From: Emticicia sp. BO119
GTDB taxonomy: Bacteria; Bacteroidota; Bacteroidia; Cytophagales; Spirosomataceae
Reading direction: 5' to 3'
Assembly: GCF_013912375.1 (NCBI RefSeq)
Contig: NZ_JACETV010000003.1
Location: 124,001 to 188,000, forward strand
Length of the DNA: 64,000 nt
Shown here in pieces: positions 1 to 6,517 of the stretch; position 1 is the first letter of the stretch; every line of letters begins with the position of its first letter. Both the position numbers and the translations under genes were made by a program. Under the pieces are notes generated by a model. The model was not told the origin of the DNA, did no database searches, and saw only the letters and a list, made by a program, of their open reading frames with translations.

Positions 1-335
1 AAATCGGCATTGCGCTGATTACTTCTTTTGCTGCCCGTGAGGTATTTGTGGGAACGGTTTCAACCATTTATAGCATAGGCGCCGACCCCGACGACGAAAC
101 AACCATTAAAGAAAGACTTCGCAATGAGATTAATGCCAATACAGGCAAGCCTTCGTTCTCATTGGCTACTTCTTTTTCATTACTGATATTCTATGTATTT
201 GCTATGATGTGTATGAGTACCATTGCCACAGTTTATCGGGAAACTAAAGGCTGGAAATGGCCACTCATTCAGTTAGGCTATATGTCGGTACTGGCTTATG
301 TGGCGGCATTGGTGGTATATCAGGTTCTGAAATAA
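1..335 (+). CDS. feoB: Ferrous iron transporter FeoB, C-terminal part (5' end outside window)
   Basis: The reading frame is open from base 3 and ends at 335, giving the last 111 residues of a longer protein. The fragment opens with SFAAREVFVGT and continues into a hydrophobic segment with AMMCMSTIATVYRETKGWKW. This is the typical end of FeoB, the inner-membrane Fe(II) permease with an N-terminal GTPase domain. Two transmembrane helices are visible (about residues 52-74 and 87-108 of the fragment). The GTPase domain and gate regions lie upstream of the window. The gene ends 17 bp before the convergent YceI-family gene. An internal ATG at 48 is only a methionine codon within this frame, not a start. 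Confidence 0.9.
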   Translation, partial: IGIALITSFAAREVFVGTVSTIYSIGADPDDETTIKERLRNEINANTGKPSFSLATSFSLLIFYVFAMMCMSTIATVYRETKGWKWPLIQLGYMSVLAYVAALVVYQVLK

Positions 336-352
336 GTAAAAACCTCAGCTAT

Positions 353-1000
353 TTATTTCTTTGCTACGATTTTCATCTGGAGTTCAATTTTATCCGAAAC
401 AGTCTGATCAGCTAAATTATCATAAAACTTTCCTGATGCATAGCGGATACCCCACTTTGTGCGGTCGATAGTCACTTTGCCATCTGCTTTGGCAATCCCA
501 TCTTTTAAGTCCATTCTGGCCGGAAAAGTGACGGGGTTTGTAATACCTTTAATGGTCAGGTTTCCTGTAACTTTTATACTGTCGCGAATAATGGAGTCCA
601 CTTTCGTAATAGCGAATATAGTAATCGGGAATTTTTCGACATCAAAATAATCTGCCGATTTTAAGTGTTTAATTGGGGTATTTTTGTCCGTCTTATCTCC
701 ATACTCAATTGTATTCATATCAATTTCAAACGTACCCCCAACCAATTGTTTTTTTTCAATCATCAGTTCACCTTTTGATAGGTAAACATATCCTTTATGT
801 TCTTTAGCAAAGTCAAAAACCATAAATCCCTCCCATGTAACTACACTTTCTTTGGTATCTAAGATATATTTTTCTCCTAATGATGATGATGCACTTGCCT
901 GTGCATTAGTTGCGTTTCTCTCTTTTGCAGGTCCGCTACAACCGAAAAACAAAGAGGCATTCAACAAAATTAAATAAGTGACTGATTGCTTGTTATTCAT
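353..1000 (-). CDS. YceI-family lipoprotein
   Basis: A 215-residue protein with a lipoprotein signal: a hydrophobic stretch ending in the lipobox LFFGC, with Cys at about residue 21, followed by a low-complexity Ala/Ser/Asn linker. The rest matches the YceI fold, a lipocalin-like barrel that binds isoprenoid-type lipids in characterised members. Recognisable parts are YILDTKESVVTWEG near the start, HLKSADYFDVEKFP in the middle, and GNLTIKGITNPVTFPA followed by IDRTKWGIRYASG near the end. The protein is probably anchored in the periplasm-facing or outer membrane. Its ligand cannot be told from sequence. It is a single gene, convergent with feoB. The start is the ATG at 1000, directly before the signal peptide. 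Confidence 0.88.
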   Translation of the reverse strand: MNNKQSVTYLILLNASLFFGCSGPAKERNATNAQASASSSLGEKYILDTKESVVTWEGFMVFDFAKEHKGYVYLSKGELMIEKKQLVGGTFEIDMNTIEYGDKTDKNTPIKHLKSADYFDVEKFPITIFAITKVDSIIRDSIKVTGNLTIKGITNPVTFPARMDLKDGIAKADGKVTIDRTKWGIRYASGKFYDNLADQTVSDKIELQMKIVAKK

Positions 1001-1195
1001 ATTACAGATAGTATTTTGTGATTTTTTATTACCCGATATTTAGACAAACTTATAAGAGCTAAGACCTACTATGGTGAATAGCCTGTAAAAAGATGTAAAT
1101 CAAATGTAAATTGTTTGGGCAAGAAAATCAGTCTGTCTATACGGCATCAATTCAATGCCAGGGTATTTTTTAAACAGGTTCTCAATATTTTCTAC

Positions 1196-1203
1196 TAATT
1201 TTG
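1196..1203 (+). promoter_or_regulatory. -7 promoter element of the GroES-like gene
   Basis: TAATTTTG followed by CA is an exact match to the Bacteroidota -7 consensus TAnnTTTG and lies 25 bp before the ATG at 1228. The ten bases are identical to those before panD at 18061. No good TTTG -33 box is seen at the usual distance, so the assignment is tentative. Confidence 0.4.
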
Positions 1204-1227
1204 CATTCAATTTTATTTTCATGATTT

Positions 1228-1605
1228 ATGATTGGCGTAACAGCAGATAACAAATTAAAGAGACTCATTGTAGTAGGCGACAAAGTATTGATAAAGCCTA
1301 AAAATCCTTCTGATAAAACAAATACAGGTTTATATCTGCCCCCTACCGTAACCGAAAAAGAAGAAGTACAAACGGGCTATATTATCAAGGTTGGGCCAGG
1401 CTACCCCCTACCGCAACAAACAGAAGACGAACCCTGGAAAGAAACCGAAGAAAAAGTGAAGTATATGCCTCTACAGGCACAGGAGGGCGATATGGCCATT
1501 TACTTACAACGCCATGCCATTGAAGTAATGTATGAAGGCGAGAAATACGTAATTCTGCCGCAGGCGTCCATTCTTATGTTAGAGCGTTTTGAAGATCTTG
1601 CTTAA
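1228..1605 (+). CDS. GroES-like (Cpn10-family) co-chaperonin domain protein
   Basis: A 125-residue protein of the GroES/Cpn10 fold. VVGDKVLIKPKNPSDKTNTG near residues 16-35 matches the first strand and mobile-loop start of GroES, and the following LYLPPT, TGYIIKVGPG and GDMAIYLQRHAIEV segments match later strands. It is longer than ordinary GroES (about 95 residues) because of an acidic insert around residues 58-75 (EDEPWKETEEKV). No groEL lies nearby, so this is probably a stand-alone divergent paralogue; partner and role are unknown. The ATG at 1228 is the only methionine before the domain. An out-of-frame ATG at 1221 is closed within ten codons. The stop codon overlaps the convergent thioredoxin-like gene by 4 bp. 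Confidence 0.8.
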   Translation: MIGVTADNKLKRLIVVGDKVLIKPKNPSDKTNTGLYLPPTVTEKEEVQTGYIIKVGPGYPLPQQTEDEPWKETEEKVKYMPLQAQEGDMAIYLQRHAIEVMYEGEKYVILPQASILMLERFEDLA

Positions 1606-2030
1606 TTTTCTTTTGCCCGTCTGACAGCAAAATCGGCTTCGTCCATAAAAACCTGGGGGGGCATTACCCCTTCAATTCGATGGAGAACTTTTCCTTCGGG
1701 AGCAATAAACAGATAGGTCGGATACGCCCCTACTTTGTATAGGTTTCTGACTACCTGCCCCTCGGAAGTATCTCCATCGACCTTAAAATTGATAAATTGC
1801 TTGTTGAATTTCTCCGATACTCTCTTGTCAATAAATGTATTTTCATCCATCCATTTACATGGCCCGCACCAGGTAGTGTAAACATCTACAAAGATAATCT
1901 GCTTTTTAGCCTTAGCTTCTGCCAGTATCTGTTGCATACTTTTCTCCTGCCCCTTTATGAAATTCATCTGGGCGCGGGTGAGGTATCCGGTTAATAATAG
2001 TAAGATTAGCAAAAAAGTATTTTTCTTCAT
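1602..2030 (-). CDS. Secreted thioredoxin-fold protein
   Basis: A 142-residue protein with an N-terminal signal peptide (about residues 1-20, ending TRA before QMNF) and one thioredoxin domain. The redox motif WCGPC has its cysteines at residues 55 and 58. The cis-proline segment is GAYPTYLFIAPEG. It is probably a periplasmic thiol-disulfide oxidoreductase of the thioredoxin_7/DsbD-gamma type. The same arrangement (FVDxYTTWCxPCKxMDxNxF) recurs in the longer protein at 9624-10961, so the two are paralogues. It stands alone, convergent with the GroES-like gene and sharing 4 bp with its end. The redox partner is not identifiable from the neighbourhood. Confidence 0.85.
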   Translation of the reverse strand: MKKNTFLLILLLLTGYLTRAQMNFIKGQEKSMQQILAEAKAKKQIIFVDVYTTWCGPCKWMDENTFIDKRVSEKFNKQFINFKVDGDTSEGQVVRNLYKVGAYPTYLFIAPEGKVLHRIEGVMPPQVFMDEADFAVRRAKEN

Positions 2031-2131
2031 TGTAGCGTTTTGTCATTTCTACAAAGCTAATTAAAATATAAACGTTTTTAATACTTAGTAGAGATGTATA
2101 GCAATGTGTCTCTACTAAAAAACCAAATTAA

Positions 2132-3772
2132 TTATTTCACCACCGCAGGCAAAATGTACTCCTGCATCATTTTATCGACCTGTTGGTGAGCATAAGGACG
2201 GCCATAGGCTTTGGCTGTAATAACAATCGTGAGAGGAATATCTTTAAATATATAGATTTTATTACCCCCATTGCCGGTACAATAGAAAGTTTCATAATTT
2301 TTGCCGTTGATAGTAAAGGTTTTATTCCAGAATAAATAGCCATAGTACTCTTGGGTTCTATCCGGGATTGACAGGTATTTAGTAAAGGTTTTGTTAATCC
2401 AGCTCTGTGGAATTATCTGCTTTCGATTCCATTTACCCTTATTCTGATACAATAACCCGAATTTCGCAAAATCTAAAGCTGACATTCGCAAACCTCCGGC
2501 TGTATTAACGACTTTCTGAGGAGTAAACTGCCATTCATAATTCTTTATACCTAATGGGCTGAACAATTTTTTATCAGCGTATTTTTCAAGGCTTTCAGGA
2601 ACTGATTTGTTCAGAATATCGCCTAATAAAACGACCCCTGCTGTAAAATAATCCCATTGTTGGCCATTCTTTTTTGTATTATCCATGCCTAAATCGAGAC
2701 CAAATTTCACCCAGTTGTCAGTCGGATACATATTTTCTTCATTGCCGGGCGAATCGGTGTTGTTATCAGACCCGTTAAAGGCCGAACTCATTCTTAATAA
2801 ATCCTTGATTTTTACGCTGTCTTTCTCAGGACTGGAGTTGGAAAACTGTTTTAAATCATAGAATTTGTCCAGGGTCTGGTTCTCATCTTTGATATAACCT
2901 TCTTCAATAGCAATACCCATCATGGCAGATGTAAACGATTTTCCGACGGAACGGGTATCATGTAAGGTGTTTCTATCTGCCTTATTAAAATACTCTTCCA
3001 GCAATAATTTGCCGTCTTTTATTACTACTACACTTGTAATTTCTTTGAGTTTGTTCAAAGAAATCAGCCTGTTCATTTCTTCTATCTTTTGCGTATCAAG
3101 ACGGGTTTCAGAAATTTCCCATCCCGAATCTGGTCTGATAGGCTGTACAGCCACTTCTTCATGCGTAAGCTCCGGGGTTTTTACAACCAATCTGAGTTCA
3201 CCCTGTGCAATCAGATCTCCAACTTTTATTTCACCTGTATTGATATAAGGCCGCATTTCCAGTCTGAATTGGTGTGTACCATCTGTCAGGGCTTTTTCAC
3301 CACCATTCATCAGAAATCTATTGAACATATAAACTCCCCACCAGTCTTCTCCTTTAGATGTAGTAAGTGGTACTCTGAATGTAGTAGTTGTATGTTTTTT
3401 TAATCCTGCACCATGATGCAGATTTTCTTTGTAAATAAGTTTACCATCAACATAAAAAGAAAACTGATAATTTCCTTTTTTTATGATTTCATCGGCTGGT
3501 ATGTCAGGCGATAGCTGATGCAGATAATTGGTGATTGAATTACCCAGAAATGGTCTGATACTTAAATCGGATACCGGCTTCAATTCAAAACTTGTCAGAA
3601 AATCACTCTCTTTTAATTGATCTAAAGGGATATCACTGGGTAAAAATGCAATTCGCCCGACATTAGCCTGGTGTAGTGAGTTAGCAAAACCATCGGTTTG
3701 CACGAGGTCTCTGGTTTGTCCGCAGGCAGTAAGTGCATAAAGGCATAGGAAATTTAAGATTAGCTTTTTCAT
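2132..3772 (-). CDS. Beta-lactamase-fold serine hydrolase lipoprotein with extra N-terminal domain
   Basis: A 546-residue lipoprotein (signal with lipobox LTAC, Cys17). Residues about 215-546 form a class C beta-lactamase/penicillin-binding-protein-like domain. The nucleophile motif SxxK is S275-V-G-K278, preceded by DTR. YFTAG near 375 sits where the YxN motif lies, and a glycine-rich GNGGN near 500 replaces the KTG box. Such proteins include esterases, D-amino peptidases and 6-aminohexanoate-dimer hydrolase-like enzymes, so the substrate is open. Residues about 20-200 form a separate beta-rich region (KGNYQFSFYVDGKLIYKEN and so on) that I do not recognise. The gene lies downstream of msrB and the AraC gene on the same strand, but a 74-bp gap leaves room for its own promoter. 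Confidence 0.82.
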   Translation of the reverse strand: MKKLILNFLCLYALTACGQTRDLVQTDGFANSLHQANVGRIAFLPSDIPLDQLKESDFLTSFELKPVSDLSIRPFLGNSITNYLHQLSPDIPADEIIKKGNYQFSFYVDGKLIYKENLHHGAGLKKHTTTTFRVPLTTSKGEDWWGVYMFNRFLMNGGEKALTDGTHQFRLEMRPYINTGEIKVGDLIAQGELRLVVKTPELTHEEVAVQPIRPDSGWEISETRLDTQKIEEMNRLISLNKLKEITSVVVIKDGKLLLEEYFNKADRNTLHDTRSVGKSFTSAMMGIAIEEGYIKDENQTLDKFYDLKQFSNSSPEKDSVKIKDLLRMSSAFNGSDNNTDSPGNEENMYPTDNWVKFGLDLGMDNTKKNGQQWDYFTAGVVLLGDILNKSVPESLEKYADKKLFSPLGIKNYEWQFTPQKVVNTAGGLRMSALDFAKFGLLYQNKGKWNRKQIIPQSWINKTFTKYLSIPDRTQEYYGYLFWNKTFTINGKNYETFYCTGNGGNKIYIFKDIPLTIVITAKAYGRPYAHQQVDKMMQEYILPAVVK

Positions 3773-3846
3773 TTTTCATCTTTTAGTGAATCACAAAGGT
3801 AAGCATCTCTCTACTTCAAAAAATAGAACAGAATTAACATCAACAG

Positions 3847-4656
3847 TTAATTCATCACAATTTTACGGTGTTCTGAAGCATTTATCCCATTCAGGGCTTT
3901 GAAACACCGGGCAAAATGACTCTGGTCTGCAAAACCACATTCAAAGGCTATATCAGCCAGGGATTTATTTTTCTGAGCAAGTAACGAAAGTGATTTCTCT
4001 ATTTTTAGTCTTCGGATATATTCGCCAATATTACAATGAAAGTATCTTGAAAAATCTCTTGAAAGATGAACTGGATGAATACCCAACTCGGCAGATAATT
4101 CAGAAAGACTCCAGTGGTCAGTAAAGGAATCATGCAATAATTCTTTTAAGTGCTGTACCCAGGCCGGATTCTTATTAATCTCTTTTTGAGAGTCTCTTTC
4201 CATCTGGCTCAGCAATTGTAACAATAAAGACTGAACCGCCAGCCCAGTAGTCATATCATTGGTTTTAGATTCTCTGAAAATCCTGTATAATAATAGTTTC
4301 AGTTCAGGATTTGAAATACAGATACTGCCTGTGAGTTTATCTATTTCAGTTCCTGTAGTCTCCAGCCATTCATGATTTAACTCAATATGAAACCCACGCG
4401 TATAGCCAGGAGGTTTAATATTATAATGTGGTTCCTGCCAGTTATGAAACAACAAACTTCCGGCTCCGCAATTATACACTTCTTTCTTATTCCCTTCTAT
4501 TACTCTGCCTTGCAGGATAAAAGTAAAATAGGCGTTCTCGTGGTAATGCCAGTCAACTTTATCCAAAGTGTACTCCGTATCAGTCAGGGTTATGCCCTCC
4601 AACCCGATAATCCGGTTGGTTTGCCCATGAAACTGCCCCGTTTCTAAGTATTTCAT
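3847..4656 (-). CDS. AraC-family transcriptional regulator
   Basis: A 269-residue regulator with two domains. The N-terminal half (about 1-140) is a cupin-like sensor: HYHENAYFTFILQGRV, CGAGSLLFHNWQEPHYN and GFHIEL fit the sugar- or effector-binding barrel. The C-terminal part (about 165-265) carries the two AraC helix-turn-helix motifs, WSLSELSAELGIHPVHLSR and SLADIAFECGFADQSHFARC. Its ATG is only 6 bp after the msrB stop codon, so the two are very likely co-transcribed. A regulator translated behind methionine sulfoxide reductase could sense oxidative or envelope stress, but that is inference. It may also act on the downstream hydrolase gene. Confidence 0.9.
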   Translation of the reverse strand: MKYLETGQFHGQTNRIIGLEGITLTDTEYTLDKVDWHYHENAYFTFILQGRVIEGNKKEVYNCGAGSLLFHNWQEPHYNIKPPGYTRGFHIELNHEWLETTGTEIDKLTGSICISNPELKLLLYRIFRESKTNDMTTGLAVQSLLLQLLSQMERDSQKEINKNPAWVQHLKELLHDSFTDHWSLSELSAELGIHPVHLSRDFSRYFHCNIGEYIRRLKIEKSLSLLAQKNKSLADIAFECGFADQSHFARCFKALNGINASEHRKIVMN

Positions 4657-4662
4657 TTGTGG

Positions 4663-5199
4663 CTACATCTGGGTCTTGTCATCAGGCTCGAAATCAAGCG
4701 CAATGGAGTTCATACAATAGCGTTTGTGTGTTGGTGCCGGACCATCATCAAACAAATGTCCTAAATGCCCTCCACAGCGGCCGCATAGAGCTTCTGTCCG
4801 GTGCATTCCATGTGAGTAATCCTCTTCATAAACCACACTGCTGGCGTCTTCCTGCTCAAAGAAACTCGGCCACCCACACATACTGGCAAATTTGGCATCA
4901 GAGCGGAATAGTTTATTACCGCATGAAGCACAATAATAAGTGCCTTTACCTGTATAATTCCAGTATTTTCCGGTAAATGCCCTTTCGGTGGCTTTCTGGC
5001 GCATAATGGCATAAACATCAGGTGATAATACTTTTTTCCATTCAGCATCACTTACATGAAGCGGTGTTTTATCGGTATGTGAATAATACGGATTCTCTTT
5101 TTTGATTTCTTCAGTTTGCATGGTACTTTGTTTGGATTTATTCTGACAACTAATGAGGTTAAAAGACAAACAGATTAAGATTAAAGTTATTATTTTCAT
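4663..5199 (-). CDS. msrB: Peptide-methionine (R)-S-oxide reductase MsrB, lipoprotein form
   Basis: MsrB reduces the R epimer of methionine sulfoxide in proteins. All key residues are present. Numbered from the ATG at 5199, the zinc ligands are C90/C93 (CASC) and C139/C142 (CGRC), and the nucleophile is C162 in RYCMNS. C108 in MCGWPSF could serve as a resolving cysteine. The N-terminus is a lipoprotein signal with lipobox LISC (Cys18), so the enzyme probably works in the periplasm or on the outer membrane. I chose the ATG at 5199 because it gives a short basic n-region; an ATG at 5217 would add six residues. It is followed after 6 bp by the AraC-family gene. Confidence 0.92.
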   Translation of the reverse strand: MKIITLILICLSFNLISCQNKSKQSTMQTEEIKKENPYYSHTDKTPLHVSDAEWKKVLSPDVYAIMRQKATERAFTGKYWNYTGKGTYYCASCGNKLFRSDAKFASMCGWPSFFEQEDASSVVYEEDYSHGMHRTEALCGRCGGHLGHLFDDGPAPTHKRYCMNSIALDFEPDDKTQM

Positions 5200-5365
5200 G
5201 CCGACGGCTTTAAACATATTTGATACTCCAATATTTAATTTTTAAAATCATATATCAGGTAAAACGTAGTATCCTAATAAAATGTTTCATAAAAACGTTC
5301 CCAATTCAGCCATTCACATCTTCATAATCATTTGATAGATTACAGGTCTAAATTCCAACAGAACA

Positions 5366-5405
5366 AATAAAAAATCCCGATTTCACCATAACATTGAAAT
5401 CGGGA
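5366..5405 (-). terminator. Rho-independent terminator after the sugar isomerase-like gene
   Basis: A perfect 11-bp inverted repeat (arms 5375-5385 and 5395-5405, TCCCGATTTCA with its complement) with a 9-nt loop. On the minus strand it is followed by a run of six T. It lies about 20 bp beyond the stop at 5428, the expected place for that gene's terminator. Confidence 0.8.
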
Positions 5406-5427
5406 CTGACTTGATAATTATCATAGG

Positions 5428-6477
5428 TTAACTCAAAGAATTCTTACAAAATTCCAGACATTTTTTTACTTCTGCTACTGAATTCGAACCTTCAGGTATT
5501 TTGTACTCTAACTCAATAGTAGCCGGGAATTTATACTTATTATCCTTCATTAAATTCAAAGCCTCTCTGATAGGTGTATCGCCTTGCCCCCATACTACGT
5601 TACCTTTTCCGTGTGCCGGAGTCTGGCGGTCTTTGATGTGCATACTTACGATTCGGTCGTGTTTTTGTTTGATAATATCTAATGGATTGGCATTTCCGGC
5701 GGCTACAAAGTGACCTAAATCCAGGTTCAATGAATTGGCAGGAGATTGTGCCAACGCTGTATCCCAAAGCGTAAAGGTTTGTTGCTCGTGGCCATGATAC
5801 CCCATTTTAATGCCCATTTTTTGAGCCATAGTACCTAATTTCAGTGTATGCTCATCGTTAGAAGGGTGTTCTACCGTTACCTGATTGGCACCTAAAGCCT
5901 TAGCTGCTTTCATACCGTAGATAATTTCAGCATCAGAATTGTTTCTGCCAAAAGCATTTGGTTTAAAGGCATAAATTGAAATTCCTGCTTTTTTATAGGC
6001 TTTTCCCAATTCTTCAAATTTTCCCATTGAAGCACCTTCTCTCCATTTTGCTACTTCCGTATTGTAGGCTTTCATTTGTGCTTCAGCATCTTCGAGTTTC
6101 TTTTTTTCTTCTTCTGTTAATTCCTGCTTTTCGTTTCTTTTTCTCATTAACGGAAATACAGAACGCATATCTACATAGCTCTTAGGTTTGCCTGCATAAA
6201 TTTCGGCGTGGTCGCCTAATAGCTCAATCGCACTAATGCCCGACTCCAGTACATATTGTAAAACAGCTTCTGCGCTTTGATCAGGCATTTCTCTGAAAGA
6301 GTAGGTAATAGCACCAATCTGCACACCATTTATGAGCGAATTAGGTCCGAAAAGATTTTTAATATAAGCAGGCGCACCGAAAACTGCATTGCTTGCCAAT
6401 ACCGAACCTGAAACAAGTGTTGCGGCAGTTCCTAAAAACTGGCGGCGTGACACAGAGGGATTGTTTGATTTTTCCAT
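5428..6477 (-). CDS. Tat-exported sugar phosphate isomerase/epimerase-like TIM-barrel protein
   Basis: A 349-residue protein of the xylose-isomerase-like TIM-barrel superfamily. The N-terminus is a twin-arginine signal, SRRQFLG, followed by a hydrophobic segment ending near AVFGA, so it is exported folded. Barrel segments with likely metal ligands are visible: AIELLGDHAEIY, VTVEHPS, GYHGHEQ, LDLGHF, HIKDRQ and TIELEY. The exact reaction is unknown; relatives act on sugars, keto-sugars or inosose. The start is placed at the ATG at 6477, which begins cleanly before the Tat motif; an upstream ATG at 6531 would overlap the preceding gene. It follows the large haem lipoprotein on the same strand and is probably co-transcribed with it. 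An Asp/Glu/Lys-rich helical insertion lies near residues 110-145. Confidence 0.85.
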   Translation of the reverse strand: MEKSNNPSVSRRQFLGTAATLVSGSVLASNAVFGAPAYIKNLFGPNSLINGVQIGAITYSFREMPDQSAEAVLQYVLESGISAIELLGDHAEIYAGKPKSYVDMRSVFPLMRKRNEKQELTEEEKKKLEDAEAQMKAYNTEVAKWREGASMGKFEELGKAYKKAGISIYAFKPNAFGRNNSDAEIIYGMKAAKALGANQVTVEHPSNDEHTLKLGTMAQKMGIKMGYHGHEQQTFTLWDTALAQSPANSLNLDLGHFVAAGNANPLDIIKQKHDRIVSMHIKDRQTPAHGKGNVVWGQGDTPIREALNLMKDNKYKFPATIELEYKIPEGSNSVAEVKKCLEFCKNSLS

Positions 6478-6517
6478 TGGATAATTATGTTTCGCTGAGA
6501 TTTTACGATTATGAAAA

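Noticed and set aside
1100-1222. 40-codon minus-strand reading frame with plausible composition (ATG at 1222)
   Set aside because: It starts 5 bp from the divergent GroES-like start, has no ribosome site, and runs across that gene's -7 element. No family is recognisable.
2922-3403. Plus-strand frames opposite the serine hydrolase gene
   Set aside because: Antisense to a well-supported coding gene; no independent signal.
4659-4976. Plus-strand frame over msrB
   Set aside because: It is antisense to conserved MsrB codons and encodes nothing recognisable.
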